A stretch of 45,343 bases of DNA from Corynebacterium pilosum DSM 20521 = CIP 103422 (GCF_000373805.1 NZ_KB892447.1:1-45343); one strand, 5' to 3'. Counted from the stretch's first letter, positions 1 through 8,886 are shown. Translations and numbers: made by a program. The notes: a model not told the origin generated them from the letters alone.

Positions 1-243
1 CGCAGCCGCTTGTTCTCCTTGCGCAGCCGGGCCATTTCCTCGTTTTCCTCGGTGGTGACACCGGGGGCGGTGCCGGCGTCGACCTCGGCCTGCCGGACCC
101 AGTTGCGCAGGGTTTCCCGGGATACCCCGAGCTCGCTGCCGATGGCGGTGCAGGTGGCGGTCAGTGATCGGTAGTCCTCGCGGTGCTGCTGGACCATCCG
201 GACGGCCCGGGTCTTGAACTCGGGGTCGTAGGACTTTTTCATG
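1..243 (-). CDS. IS3-family transposase OrfA, N-terminal part (partial)
   Basis: The 81 visible codons start MKKSYDPEFKTRAVRMVQQH and contain a helix-turn-helix of the IS3 OrfA / transposase-8 type (ELGVSRETLRNWVRQAE, about residues 38-54). A charged segment beginning ENEEMARLRKENKRL follows and is probably the start of the leucine-zipper coiled coil of this family. OrfA binds the IS ends and normally makes OrfAB by -1 frameshifting into OrfB. The rest of OrfA and all of OrfB lie outside the window. The start is supported by GGAAGGA a few bases upstream. Confidence 0.85.
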
Positions 244-292
244 CTGGTGATCCTTCCTTATCGGAAGGCGGCAAGAAACCCGTGACGGTTCA
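1..292 (-). mobile_element. IS3-family insertion sequence, 5' end only (left copy)
   Basis: The element reads leftward and leaves the window at base 1. Its terminal inverted repeat lies at 280-292 and reads TGAACCGTCACGG on the minus strand. The same 13 bases open the other IS copy at 45075, and the similarity continues for about 13 more bases with three mismatches. Inside are the start of an OrfA-type transposase gene and a short leader with a GGAAGGA ribosome-binding site. The flanking trinucleotide on the gene side is GTT (293-295). The target duplication cannot be tested because the other end is missing. The insertion point lies within the last codons of tmk. Confidence 0.85.
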
Positions 293-905
293 GTTTTCGG
301 ATCTCTTGCAGAATAGCGCCCGAATCATCCGAATGCACCCACCGACCCTCCCAGTTAGTCTGGGCAAGGTGAAGATACGCCTCATACGTGGCCCGTTGCA
401 GCCCGCCGTCGCGCTCATAGCGGTCCCGCGTGCGGGTCACGTCCGCCGCTTCCCGCTTTTGTACGCGTTTCGACGCTTCCTCCGGGGCAGTGGCAAGCAA
501 GATCTGCAGCTGCGGGCGTGGCAATTCCAGCCGCCCAAATTCGAGCTGCCCCACCCAGTCGATCACCCCATAGTCGCCGGTGCGCGCCGCCGTGTAGGCA
601 GCATTCGAGGCGACATAGCGGTCCAAGAGCAACAGGCGATCGTCGGCACGCGCATAGTCATCCAGCCGGGACTTCGCCCCGCCACGGTCTAAAGCAAACA
701 GGGTGGCCATGGCGTAGGCGGAGTCCGTGAGATCGCCCATCCGCCCGTGGAGAGCCTCCTGGGCAAGTTGAGCGTGGATGGACTCGTCGTAACGCGGAAA
801 AGCCAGGGTGGCTACTTCGACGAAGTCCTGCGAAAGCTCGGCACGCAGGGCCTGCACAAGAGTGTTCTTGCCGGCCCCGTCGATGCCTTCAATCGTGATG
901 ATCAT
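258..905 (-). CDS. tmk: Thymidylate kinase with IS-derived C-terminal tail
   Basis: Phosphorylates dTMP to dTDP in the cytoplasm. The P-loop GIDGAGKNTL is at residues 7-16, the DRYVASNAAY dTMP-site motif near 96-105, and a basic lid region (KRVQKREAADVTRTRDRYER) further on. At 215 residues it is slightly longer than usual for actinobacterial enzymes. The ATG overlaps the sahH stop by one base (TAATG), so the two genes are probably translationally coupled. The oddity is the end: native sequence stops at 293, and the last ten residues (NRHGFLAAFR) and the TAA stop are read from the IS3 terminus. The catalytic parts are intact, so the enzyme is probably active. In relatives I recall mtrA-mtrB-lpqB downstream; here the IS intervenes. 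Confidence 0.9.
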   Translation of the reverse strand: MIITIEGIDGAGKNTLVQALRAELSQDFVEVATLAFPRYDESIHAQLAQEALHGRMGDLTDSAYAMATLFALDRGGAKSRLDDYARADDRLLLLDRYVASNAAYTAARTGDYGVIDWVGQLEFGRLELPRPQLQILLATAPEEASKRVQKREAADVTRTRDRYERDGGLQRATYEAYLHLAQTNWEGRWVHSDDSGAILQEIRKLNRHGFLAAFR

Positions 906-2341
906 TAGTAGCGGTAGTGCTCCGGCTTGTATGGGCCAGCCACGTCCACACCGATGTACTCTGCCTGCTCCTTGCTCAGCTCTGTGAGCTGGCCGCCGAG
1001 CGCCTCGACGTGGACGCGCGCGACCTTCTCGTCCAGAATCTTCGGCAGGCGGTAGACCTCATTGTCGTAGTTGTCGCCGTTCTGGAACAGCTCGATCTGC
1101 GCGATCGTCTGGTCAGCAAAGGAGTTCGACATCACGAACGATGGGTGGCCGGTGGCGTTACCCAGGTTCAGCAGGCGGCCTTCCGACAGCACGATGATGG
1201 AGTTGCCGTTTGGAAGCGTGAACAGGTCCACCTGTGGCTTGATGTTGGTGCGCGTGACATCATCGCGGTGGATCAGGGAAGCCATGTCGATCTCGTTGTC
1301 GAAGTGGCCGATATTGCCCAGGACCGCGTGGTCCTTCATCTTCTGCATCTGCTCGAAGGTGATGATGTCCTTGTTGCCGGTTGCGGTGATCACGATGTCC
1401 GCCTCGCCGATGGCCTCGTCGGTAAGCACCACATCGAAACCGTCCATCAGGGCCTGCAGCGCGTTGATCGGATCAACCTCGGTCACGGCGACGATTGCGC
1501 CCTGACCGTCGAGTGCCTCAGCAACGCCCTTGCCCACGTCACCGTAGCCGCACACCAGCGCCTTCTTGCCGGCGATCAGCATGTCGGTGCCGCGGTTCAG
1601 ACCGTCGATCACCGAGTGGCGGGTGCCGTAGCGGTTATCGAACTTGGACTTGGTCACCGCGTCGTTGACGTTCATCGCTGGGAAAGGCAGAACACCCTCG
1701 CGTGCGAAGTGGTAGAGGCGGTGGACACCAGTGGTGGTTTCTTCCGTGACACCCTTGACGGACTTCGCGGTCTCGGTCCACTTCTTGCCGCCCTCTTCCA
1801 GGGTGCGCTTCAGCATGGCGTAGAAGACGACCTGCTCGTCGGAGTCGCCGTCCTGTGGCGATGGCACTGCACCGGCCTGCTCGAACTCGGCGCCCTTAAT
1901 CACGGCCATGGTGGCGTCGCCGCCATCGTCCAGGATCATGTTCGGGTAGACGCCTTCGCCCCAGCTAAAGATCTCATTGACGCAGTCCCAGTACTCCTCC
2001 AGGGTCTCGCCCTTCCAGGCGAACACGGGAACGCCCTGTGGGTCCTCAGGCGTGCCGTTCTTGCCGACGACGATTGCCGCCGCAGCCGGATCCTCAGTGG
2101 AGAAGATGTTGCACGAGGACCAACGGACCTCTGCGCCCAGCGCGGTCAACGTCTCGATGAGCACCGCGGTCTGGGTAGTCATGTGGATAGAGCCGGCAAT
2201 CCGGGCGCCCTTCAATGGCTGCTCGTCGGCGTACTCCTCGCGCAGGGCCATCAGGCCCGGCATCTCGTGCTCTGCCAGGTCGATCTGCTTGCGACCAACC
2301 TCGTGGAGATTGATGTCTGCGATCTTGTAGTCAAAAGCCAT
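905..2341 (-). CDS. sahH: S-adenosylhomocysteine hydrolase (adenosylhomocysteinase)
   Basis: Hydrolyses S-adenosylhomocysteine to adenosine and homocysteine, removing the inhibitory product of methyltransferases in the methionine cycle. The 478 residues match the length I recall for the C. glutamicum enzyme. The NAD-binding loop CGYGDVGKG lies around residues 260-268. [12 protein letters not shown] and the C-terminal PYKPEHYRY are typical. An acidic insertion near the middle ([11 protein letters not shown]) fits the longer actinobacterial/plant type. The start at 2341 (MAFDYKIAD) is preferred over one seven codons upstream because AAGGAG lies 10 bases before it. It is first in a two-gene unit with tmk. 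Confidence 0.95.
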   Translation of the reverse strand: MAFDYKIADINLHEVGRKQIDLAEHEMPGLMALREEYADEQPLKGARIAGSIHMTTQTAVLIETLTALGAEVRWSSCNIFSTEDPAAAAIVVGKNGTPEDPQGVPVFAWKGETLEEYWDCVNEIFSWGEGVYPNMILDDGGDATMAVIKGAEFEQAGAVPSPQDGDSDEQVVFYAMLKRTLEEGGKKWTETAKSVKGVTEETTTGVHRLYHFAREGVLPFPAMNVNDAVTKSKFDNRYGTRHSVIDGLNRGTDMLIAGKKALVCGYGDVGKGVAEALDGQGAIVAVTEVDPINALQALMDGFDVVLTDEAIGEADIVITATGNKDIITFEQMQKMKDHAVLGNIGHFDNEIDMASLIHRDDVTRTNIKPQVDLFTLPNGNSIIVLSEGRLLNLGNATGHPSFVMSNSFADQTIAQIELFQNGDNYDNEVYRLPKILDEKVARVHVEALGGQLTELSKEQAEYIGVDVAGPYKPEHYRY

Positions 2342-2480
2342 GTAGGTAAAACTCCTTGCCAAAAATGGTGTCTAAAACGTGTTCTTTGAAAACAACACCA
2401 CTCTAGCCCGAAGTTTTCCCTCCTTGCAGATCCCACTGAGACCTGTCAGCAAGATCAACGAACAGCCAAGCGGGCAGGTT

Positions 2481-2834
2481 TTAGGCGAGCGCCTCGATGA
2501 ACTGATCAATATCGTGCTCAGTGTCTGCGTTTTCCAGCACAGTGACGGCAGCTTCCGACAAGGCTTCGGAGCCCTCCCCCATCAGCGAGCGAATGAATGG
2601 GTACTCTTCCGCCACATCTCCCGCGGAGAAGGGCGCCCCAGCCCAGATCGCCGCGATGGTCGCTGCGGCTTGTCCGTTGAGTAGTTCGTCTTCGGTGACG
2701 TTGTCCTGGTTGGCGGCAAGCAGGCAGGCATCGCTTACAGCTTCGACTACCTCCTCGTCGTCAAGTTCAGCAAGCTCGTCAAGAAAATCGACGTTGATGT
2801 CTTCGGCGAAGATTTCATCATCCCACGTGCTCAT
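2481..2834 (-). CDS. DUF4259 domain protein
   Basis: A 117-residue, very acidic protein without signal peptide or membrane segment. It starts MSTWDDEIFAEDINVDFLDEL, which matches the DUF4259 pattern, a family of small cytoplasmic proteins of unknown function. The later part is helical (LAANQDNVTEDELLNGQAAATIAAIWAG). It stands alone between sahH, from which it is separated by about 140 bases, and a divergent surface-protein gene. AGGAGCAC sits just before the ATG. The function is unknown and nothing in the context suggests one. Confidence 0.8.
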   Translation of the reverse strand: MSTWDDEIFAEDINVDFLDELAELDDEEVVEAVSDACLLAANQDNVTEDELLNGQAAATIAAIWAGAPFSAGDVAEEYPFIRSLMGEGSEALSEAAVTVLENADTEHDIDQFIEALA

Positions 2835-3103
2835 AATGTGCTCCTCACATAAAAGTCAGCGGTGAGTCCGACAATCGGCTCCCAGTACTAATGCCTACTT
2901 GCTTCGGCATAGTTTTGTCCACTGCGCAGCCAAGTTTTCCGCGATTATTGGCAATCCTTCAGGCCATTACGTGGTCGCACGCCGATTCCTCCCCTCAAAG
3001 GTGTGTAATCAAATGGTGTCCAGCCGAAAATTTGGATATTACTCTGATAACTTGTTATCTGTTTGTGACCATTTGTTGCCGTGTGCGTGAAAGGAGGATC
3101 GCC

Positions 3104-3850
3104 ATGGAGAAACAGAGAACTGGTGTCATCGCCTTCATCATCGCCGGCATCCTCGTCGCTGCCCTGGTCGGTTGGCTCGTTTGGTTCGCGGGCTCACCCG
3201 CGTCCAAGGAGACCCGTTCCACCGGCGTGGCCCAATCCTCCAACCAGGACGTCACCGAGTCCTCGGAAAATGTGACGCATCTCGCGGAGCCTGAGGCGAC
3301 CGCCACCGAGACCAGCGCGCCGCGGCCTCAGGCGGCCCAGCCTCGCGCCCAGGACCCGTTCCTGCCGCCGAACGCCGTCGTCGACGCCCCGCAGGGCCAC
3401 ACCGCACCGACCGTCGTCTATCGGCCCACGAATGTCGTGCCTGTCATCGGCGACGACTCACAGCAGGCCCCTAGCGCGCTTAACGACGATCCCCTGGCCG
3501 ACTCGCGAACCACCACGCCAAATGGCGCGCCTGCCGAACCCGACACCAATACCGCGCCGTCGCAGCAGCCTGCCGGCCCTGCGGAGCCAACAGCGCCCGC
3601 GCCGGCAACCCCGACCACCCCGGTAACCGAGCCTGAGGACCCCGCCCAGCCAGCCAGCCCGCCCCAGCCAGGACGGCCTGCTGAACCGACAGCGACCAGT
3701 GAGTCCCCAGCCCCCACAGCTCCAGAGGCGCCCGAGGCGGACGAGCCCGTGCAGCAGCACATCCCGGACTCACGCCCGGGCAGCTCTGGTAGCCAACCTG
3801 AACCGCTGCCGTTCTGGCGGCAGCTCACCAGTGGTCTGTTCGGCCGCTAG
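3104..3850 (+). CDS. Membrane-anchored, Pro/Ala/Thr-rich surface protein
   Basis: The 248 residues begin MEKQRTGVIAFIIAGILVAALVGWLVW-type: a short basic N-terminus and one hydrophobic segment (about residues 8-29) without a clear signal-peptidase site. This suggests a signal anchor with the rest outside the membrane. The remainder is low-complexity and rich in Pro, Ala, Thr and Glu, probably an extended wall-spanning stalk, ending in EPLPFWRQLTSGLFGR. AAAGGAGG six bases before the ATG fixes the start; the frame is open further upstream but unsupported. Its stop overlaps that of convergent manA by four bases. A small secreted-type gene occupies the same place in related genomes as I recall. 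The function is unknown. Confidence 0.75.
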   Translation: MEKQRTGVIAFIIAGILVAALVGWLVWFAGSPASKETRSTGVAQSSNQDVTESSENVTHLAEPEATATETSAPRPQAAQPRAQDPFLPPNAVVDAPQGHTAPTVVYRPTNVVPVIGDDSQQAPSALNDDPLADSRTTTPNGAPAEPDTNTAPSQQPAGPAEPTAPAPATPTTPVTEPEDPAQPASPPQPGRPAEPTATSESPAPTAPEAPEADEPVQQHIPDSRPGSSGSQPEPLPFWRQLTSGLFGR

Positions 3851-5055
3851 ACACGCGCAAAGAAGACTTCCGCGTCTGCCTCACCGCTGAAGGTGCACGC
3901 AGGATCGCTCGCTGGGATCCACGCGGCGGCACCCGGGGTCAGCTCTACGTCGCCGCAGGTGGCGACACCGGCGGTGCACAGCACGATCGCCGGCCCGTCC
4001 GTGTCGACGACCAGGTCGGCTTGGCCCAGTTGGTGGCGCGAGAGGATGAAATCGTCCACGGTGACGGGATAGTCGGTGGCCCCGCCCGCCTCTGTCACGT
4101 CGACTTCTGGGCGTGCCAGCGTGCCGAAGTCCAGCACGCGGACCAACTCGGGCACGTCGACATATTTGCTGGTCAACCCACCGCGCAGCACATTGTCGGA
4201 GCTCGCCATGATCTCAACCCCCAACCCGTGCAGGTAGGCGTGCAGCTGGCCGGCGCGCAGATGGATCGCCTCCCCCGGTTGCAGGGTGACATGGTTGAGC
4301 AGCAAAGCGGCCAAAGCGCCGACGTCGTCCGGGTACTGCTGATTCAGGTCGATGAAGGTGCGCGCGACCCGGCCGATCCAGTCATCGCGGTCAGCGATTT
4401 CCTGGCAGGCGGTGTTGGTGTCGTCGAGAAGCGCGATGCGTACCGAGCGCGGAATCGTGATCCACGTGGTGAACAGGGCGCGCAGGCTGGCCTCTTCGTG
4501 ATCGGGATCGATCATCGTGAGGTAGCGATCCAGCGGTGCGCACCCCATCGCCTCGAAGAGCTCGCGGGTCTGGTGCAGGGGCCGGAAGCCGGCGAGCGCG
4601 TGAAATTCGCTCAGCGCGACGATCAGCTCAGGCTTGTGGTTGGGGTCCTTGTAGTTGCGGTTCGGGTCATCCAGCGGGATGCGGTCAGCATTCTCCCGCG
4701 CGAAGCCTTCGCGCGCCTGCTCCAGCGATGGGTGCGCCTGCAGGCTCAATGGCTCGTCGGCTGCCAGCAGCTTCAGTAGGAAAGGTAGTTCCTCACCAAA
4801 CTTATCGACGACGCGCTGGCCCAACTGCCCCACGGGATCCGCGGCGATGATCTCATCCAGCGTGCGCTCCCCGATTCGCGAGGGATCACCTGGGTGGGCG
4901 CCATACCAAAGCTCCGCCTCCGCGGTGGGCGTCGGCGATGGAAGTCCACGCAGGTCAGCCAACATGGTGCGCGAACCCCACGGGTAATTGCGCAGGGCAC
5001 CTGTCAAAATCTCCAAGGCTGTGTTTCCGATCTGTGTTCTTTCAACAACGGGCAT
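3847..5055 (-). CDS. manA: Mannose-6-phosphate isomerase, type I
   Basis: Interconverts fructose-6-phosphate and mannose-6-phosphate, feeding GDP-mannose for lipoarabinomannan and mannosylated lipids. Type I signatures are NYPWGSRTML near the N-terminus, the zinc-site segment LSLQAHPS, and YKDPNHKPEL. The C-terminal cupin half contains GEAIHLRAGQLHAYLHGLGVEIMASSDNVLRGGLT. It is the last gene of a minus-strand group with the SIS-like gene (13-base gap) and the phosphomannomutase. The 5055 ATG is a conservative choice. A TTG at LEILTGALRNYPWG, about 15 codons in, aligns better with the usual family N-terminus. Confidence 0.9.
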   Translation of the reverse strand: MPVVERTQIGNTALEILTGALRNYPWGSRTMLADLRGLPSPTPTAEAELWYGAHPGDPSRIGERTLDEIIAADPVGQLGQRVVDKFGEELPFLLKLLAADEPLSLQAHPSLEQAREGFARENADRIPLDDPNRNYKDPNHKPELIVALSEFHALAGFRPLHQTRELFEAMGCAPLDRYLTMIDPDHEEASLRALFTTWITIPRSVRIALLDDTNTACQEIADRDDWIGRVARTFIDLNQQYPDDVGALAALLLNHVTLQPGEAIHLRAGQLHAYLHGLGVEIMASSDNVLRGGLTSKYVDVPELVRVLDFGTLARPEVDVTEAGGATDYPVTVDDFILSRHQLGQADLVVDTDGPAIVLCTAGVATCGDVELTPGAAAWIPASDPACTFSGEADAEVFFARV

Positions 5056-5068
5056 GCGTCTAGCGGCG

Positions 5069-6055
5069 CTAATCGTCGAGAGTCGTGGCGGCGAACGCTC
5101 GAGTGATCAACCGAAGGGCCGAAGCAGTATCCCCCAGCCCGGGAACAAGGCTGGTTTCGGGGCGCGCGTTCGGCCACGGGGCCTCCTCATGGGCCCACAC
5201 AATGGCCTTCAACGGTACCAGCCCGCTCGGGCCGTCGAGGATTGGGTCGTGAAAAATGTCGTCGGCGGCCGGTGGCCGCTCCAGCGCACGGGTCGTTTCG
5301 TCGGGATGGCAGAAGCCACCAGGCAGCCCGCGCACCGACCACAGCGTTGCGACGAATTCGGCCACCGCCATGCCGGTGCGGTTCACACCGGTGTGCAAGA
5401 TCCGCGCGCCAGCGACAAATTCGCGCAGCTGACGGGCAGGGTTCACGGTGGCATCGCGTTCCGGGGACAGGCTGGTCAGTTCCTCATCGATCTGCTCGGC
5501 TAGGTCCTGGAGTTTCTGCTCGACGATGGATACTGGCTGCTCCAACAGATCCAACACCGCGGCCACGACCCCGATCGTGCGCGCCGGCGATGCACCCACC
5601 GCAGTAGGCAGCGCCGGGATGACAAGTGCAGAGTCCGGGACGTCGTCGATAAGCGGACCCTGCGCAGGCCCCGCGAAAATGGTGGTGGCACCGCGCTGCC
5701 CGGCGGAGATGATGTCGCGCGAGAAGTCGTCGTTGTCGGCGGCGTCGCCCACCATGATGACCACGTCGAGCGCCCCGAGATACGCCGGGAGCGTATCGAC
5801 GACCACCACTGGGCAGCGCAACGGGGAGCGCAGCTGCACCACATAGCGGGCAGCGGCTCGCGCGATCTGGTCGGTACCGACGATCACCACGCTGCGCGGA
5901 TTCAAGCCACGGAGCTGCTCAAACTTCCCCTGCAGCCTTCCTGCGATCGCGCGCAACTGGGCGCCTTCGTGGGCGACGTCGAAAAAGCGCACCGTTTCGC
6001 GGTCATAGTCGCCGGCACCCTCGTAATAGCTGTTTGTATCCATATCAGAATTCAT
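5069..6055 (-). CDS. SIS-like / phosphosugar isomerase-related protein of the mannose cluster
   Basis: The 328-residue soluble protein has a Rossmann-like first half (PRSVVIVGTDQIARAAARYV, then CPVVVVDTLPAYLGALDVVIMVGDAADND), resembling a sugar-isomerase (SIS) fold. In related actinobacteria such a gene lies between phosphomannomutase and manA and is annotated as SIS-domain or TobH-like. I recall this arrangement but cannot verify family membership. The second half (ARILHTGVNRTGMAVAEFVATLW) may be another SIS-like lobe. Spacing to the neighbours is 11 and 13 bases, so cotranscription is likely. A role in mannose-phosphate metabolism is inferred from position; the substrate is not determinable here. 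Confidence 0.7.
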   Translation of the reverse strand: MNSDMDTNSYYEGAGDYDRETVRFFDVAHEGAQLRAIAGRLQGKFEQLRGLNPRSVVIVGTDQIARAAARYVVQLRSPLRCPVVVVDTLPAYLGALDVVIMVGDAADNDDFSRDIISAGQRGATTIFAGPAQGPLIDDVPDSALVIPALPTAVGASPARTIGVVAAVLDLLEQPVSIVEQKLQDLAEQIDEELTSLSPERDATVNPARQLREFVAGARILHTGVNRTGMAVAEFVATLWSVRGLPGGFCHPDETTRALERPPAADDIFHDPILDGPSGLVPLKAIVWAHEEAPWPNARPETSLVPGLGDTASALRLITRAFAATTLDD

Positions 6056-6066
6056 CGACCGCCACC

Positions 6067-7437
6067 CTAGGGGTGCTCGCTGCGAATAACGCCAAGGATT
6101 TCTGCCGAAAGCGTGTCAACCTCTTCCTGGGACTCCGCCTCCACGTTGAGGCGCAACAACGGCTCCGTGTTGGAGGCGCGCACGTTGAACCAGGCCTTGG
6201 TGCCCTTCAAGGTGACGGTGACCCCGTCGAGGTGGTCCACTTCGTCGATACGCGAGGCGAAAGCGTCGAGCACGGCGTCGGTGGCGGCGGCCTGGTCCTC
6301 GACGGTGGAGTTCAGCTCACCAGAGGCCACGTAGCGCTCATACTTCGCCATGAGCTGCGATAGCGGGCCGTCGAACTCAGACAGCGCGGCCAGAACGTGC
6401 AGTGCCGCGAGCAGCCCGGAATCCGCGTTGAAGAACTCCGTGAAGTAATAGTGCGCCGAATGCTCCCCGCCAAACAGCGCCCCGGTGCGCGCCATCTCCG
6501 CCTTGATATAGGAGTGGCCCACGCGCGTGCGCACCGGCGTGCCACCGTTTTCCGCAATGATCTCCGGCACCGCGCGCGAGGTAATCAGGTTGTGGATAAT
6601 CGGCGTGCCAGCCGGCGCGTCACGCAGGTAACGCTCCGCGACCAGCGCCGTAATCGCCGAAGGACTCACCGGCTGGCCCAGCTCATCGACGACGAAGCAG
6701 CGGTCCGCATCCCCGTCGAACGCCAGCCCCACCTGCGCGCCCTGCTCCACGGTGAACTTCTGCAAATCCACCAGGTTCTTCGGGTCCAGGGGATTCGCCT
6801 CGTGGTTCGGGAAAGTACCATCCAGCTCAAAGTAGAGATCGCGCACATCGAAATCATGCAGCGTTGCGGGCACCGTCAGCCCGGCCATCCCGTTGGCCGC
6901 ATCCACGGCGACCACCATGCCGGCGCCATCCACCGGCACGAGCTCGCGCAGGAACGCAGCATAGTCATCCAACACATTTCGCTTTTCGACGACACCCTGG
7001 GCCCCCGAGTAGGCGGGGATCTCGTCGACAAGCATCTGCGTAATCTCCGCCAAACCCGAATCCTGGCTGACAGGAGTGGCCCCCGCGCGGCATAATTTGA
7101 TGCCGTTGTACTTGGCGGGGTTGTGGCTGGCGGTGAACATCGCGCCGGCGCAGCCAAAGGTACCGGCCGCGTAGTAGAGCTCATCGGTGGAGGTCAAGCC
7201 AAGATCCAGCACGTTGAGCCCCTGGGAGGTTGCGCCCTCGCCGAAGGCGGCTACCAACTCCGGCGAAGATGGCCGCATGTCATAGCCCACGGCGATCGTC
7301 GTTTCGCCCTCGCCGCGCAGGATGTGGGCGAAGGCGGCGCCGGTATCGCGGACGAAATCGGCATCAATGTCCTCGCCGACAACGCCTCGCACGTCATAGG
7401 CCTTGATCACCTGGCGGACGGATTCGATTGAGCGCAT
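6067..7437 (-). CDS. pmmA: Phosphomannomutase / phosphoglucomutase
   Basis: Converts mannose-6-phosphate to mannose-1-phosphate, the step between ManA and ManC. The 456 residues contain the phosphoserine loop FTASHNPAKYNG, the metal-binding loop LAFDGDADRCFVVDE, the sugar-specificity loop FGGEHSAHYYF and the phosphate-binding end RASNTEPLLRLNVEA. All four domains of the alpha-D-phosphohexomutase family are therefore present. The ATG at 7437 (MRSIESVRQVIKAYDVRG) is preferred; a GTG three codons upstream is possible. It heads the group pmmA, SIS-like, manA. A lone gene in this family often serves as both mannomutase and glucomutase. Confidence 0.9.
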   Translation of the reverse strand: MRSIESVRQVIKAYDVRGVVGEDIDADFVRDTGAAFAHILRGEGETTIAVGYDMRPSSPELVAAFGEGATSQGLNVLDLGLTSTDELYYAAGTFGCAGAMFTASHNPAKYNGIKLCRAGATPVSQDSGLAEITQMLVDEIPAYSGAQGVVEKRNVLDDYAAFLRELVPVDGAGMVVAVDAANGMAGLTVPATLHDFDVRDLYFELDGTFPNHEANPLDPKNLVDLQKFTVEQGAQVGLAFDGDADRCFVVDELGQPVSPSAITALVAERYLRDAPAGTPIIHNLITSRAVPEIIAENGGTPVRTRVGHSYIKAEMARTGALFGGEHSAHYYFTEFFNADSGLLAALHVLAALSEFDGPLSQLMAKYERYVASGELNSTVEDQAAATDAVLDAFASRIDEVDHLDGVTVTLKGTKAWFNVRASNTEPLLRLNVEAESQEEVDTLSAEILGVIRSEHP

Positions 7438-7495
7438 CGGGTACACCTGTCTTTTGTGAGTAATGATTAAACCAACAGGTAAGTTTACCTCCCGT

Positions 7496-7972
7496 TTACT
7501 CGGTGGGCTGGTGTCCCTCGCCGTCGGGCTCCTCTGCGATTTCCTCTGGATCCGGCACGACCTGCAGGTGCGCGCGACGTACCTGCTTGTACTGCTCCAT
7601 CCGCTTCGTACGGTAGACGGGGTGCCGGGAAGTATCGGGGTCGGTGTAGTCGCGCTGTCCGGCGTAGTCGATCGGGTCCTCGCCCGGCTCGACCAAACCG
7701 GTGGTCACACGCCCCGCCTCGCGCACGGCTTCGGCCAGGGCCGTGATGTCTTCGCCCTCGTCGTCAATGTCAATATGGTCGACGCGCAGCATCTCCCAGC
7801 CCAGTGGAGCGGTGATGCGGCTGGCGTGGGATTCGCACAGGTCCCAGGAATGCGGCTCCGCCACCGGGGCCAAGGGGCCCACCACGGCGGTCGATTCAGA
7901 ATAGGCGTAGGTCAGTGTGGCGACTGCTGGCTTGCCACACCCGGTCCGGCAACAACGACGAAATTTACTCAC
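7496..7972 (-). CDS. DUF3499 protein, putative zinc-binding
   Basis: The 158-residue protein begins VSKFRRCCRTGCGKPAVATLTYAY, with CC-x3-C spacing and a later LCESH. This looks like a small zinc-ribbon and matches the DUF3499 family, conserved in actinobacteria beside the mannosylation and WhiB genes. The C-terminus is acidic (DPEEIAEEPDGEGH) and probably disordered. The start is set at GTG 7972 because family members begin near SKFRR; a TTG three codons earlier is also open. No convincing ribosome-binding site is visible, so it may be leaderless. The molecular function is unknown. Confidence 0.8.
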   Translation of the reverse strand: MSKFRRCCRTGCGKPAVATLTYAYSESTAVVGPLAPVAEPHSWDLCESHASRITAPLGWEMLRVDHIDIDDEGEDITALAEAVREAGRVTTGLVEPGEDPIDYAGQRDYTDPDTSRHPVYRTKRMEQYKQVRRAHLQVVPDPEEIAEEPDGEGHQPTE

Positions 7973-8065
7973 AGCTGCCAAGTCTAAACCCCAACTTGAG
8001 TTTTGTGAACCGGTCGGCGTGTTTCGCGCCCCGCAGCGCGTCGAACCGCCCTACTATAAGGAGTC

Positions 8066-8533
8066 ATGAGCACCCCCTCGCACCTGCGCGCACGCCCCAG
8101 CCGTCACGGGCGCGGCCTGCGCGGACCGCTGCTGCCGGTAGCCATCCCCCGCTACCGCACGCGCTCCCTGCGTTTCGACCAGGCGGTGCTGGAGGCGTAC
8201 GCCCCGCTGCAAAATGCTTATTTCGAACAGCTGGCCAACGTTGACCTGGCCGTGGATGCGGTTCCGCGCATGCGGTTGCGTGCGGACATGACGGTGCTTC
8301 CCGACGACATCGTGGCCGACGGGCCCGTCCCGCTAGGACGTCTACTTCAAGCCGGGGTGGATCCCCAGGGCCAGCCGACGCGCGCCCGCATCGTCGTTTT
8401 TCGCGCACCCGTGGAACACCGGTGCACAAACGCGCAAGAGCGGGCAGAACTCCTCACGTGGATTCTGACCGCTTTGGTTGCCAACTACCTCAATATGGCG
8501 CCCGAGGACCTCGATCCCCGGTTCGATTTTTAG
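8066..8533 (+). CDS. Metallopeptidase-family (DUF1025-like) protein lacking HExxH
   Basis: The 155-residue protein belongs, from layout and context, to the zincin-like family encoded next to whiB2 in actinobacteria (Rv3259/cg0851 position, from memory). The central PLGRLLQAGVDPQGQPTRARIVVFRAPVEHRC and the terminal NYLNMAPEDLDPRFDF are recognisable. In catalytic relatives an HExxH helix sits where this protein has LTWILTALVANYLN, so it has no visible zinc-protease site and is probably not a peptidase. The N-terminus is basic. Translation starts at ATG 8066 behind AAGGAG. Its end overlaps convergent whcD by four bases. Confidence 0.7.
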   Translation: MSTPSHLRARPSRHGRGLRGPLLPVAIPRYRTRSLRFDQAVLEAYAPLQNAYFEQLANVDLAVDAVPRMRLRADMTVLPDDIVADGPVPLGRLLQAGVDPQGQPTRARIVVFRAPVEHRCTNAQERAELLTWILTALVANYLNMAPEDLDPRFDF

Positions 8534-8829
8534 CCGATCTGCTTCTTCAGGCGGCGGCGCTCACGATCGGAGAGCCCGCCCCAGATTCCGAAGCGTTCAT
8601 CATTCTCGAGGGCATACTCGAGACAGTCGTCTCGCACAGCGCAAGCTTGGCAGATGCGTTTCGCTTCTCGTGTGGAGCCACCCTTTTCAGGGAAGAAGGC
8701 CTCAGGGTCTGTCTGCGCGCACAGTGCCTGATCCTGCCATTCCTGCTCAACAGTGCTAAATAACTCATCAAAAGTCATGTCGCCTGCGACTCCGCCACGG
8801 AGAACAGCGTTATGAGCCATGTCTTCCAC
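8530..8829 (-). CDS. whcD: WhiB-family iron-sulfur regulator (WhiB2/WhcD type)
   Basis: The 99-residue protein carries the four cluster-binding cysteines of WhiB proteins: one in DQALCAQTDPEAFFPEKGG and three in CQACAVRDDC. The GIWGG turn and basic tail RERRRLKKQIG follow, the latter for sigma-factor and DNA contact. Position next to manC and the metallopeptidase-like gene marks it as the WhiB2 orthologue, WhcD in C. glutamicum, which in that group influences cell division together with WhiA. The GTG at 8829 is supported by AAAGGG eight bases before it; an ATG three codons in is the alternative. It is monocistronic with a long upstream region containing palindromes. Confidence 0.93.
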   Translation of the reverse strand: MEDMAHNAVLRGGVAGDMTFDELFSTVEQEWQDQALCAQTDPEAFFPEKGGSTREAKRICQACAVRDDCLEYALENDERFGIWGGLSDRERRRLKKQIG

Positions 8830-8880
8830 GCTTTGTCCCTTTCTCCAATGGTTTAACTGATCGCGTTGATCTAGAAACCC

Positions 8881-8886
8881 ACTATA
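8881..8886 (-). promoter_or_regulatory. Possible -10 element of whcD
   Basis: TATAGT on the minus strand, 52 bases before the GTG of whcD, would give a leader of about 45 bases. No good -35 hexamer is seen at 17 bases, so the call rests on the -10 and its position. Confidence 0.35.

Noticed and set aside
917..2389. 490-codon open frame on the plus strand
   Set aside because: It is the antisense shadow of sahH, with Val/Leu/His-rich composition and no family features.
2342..2480. McbR-type operator upstream of sahH
   Set aside because: Only a half-site-like TTAGAC and a loose GTGTT/AACAC repeat are present, not enough to call.
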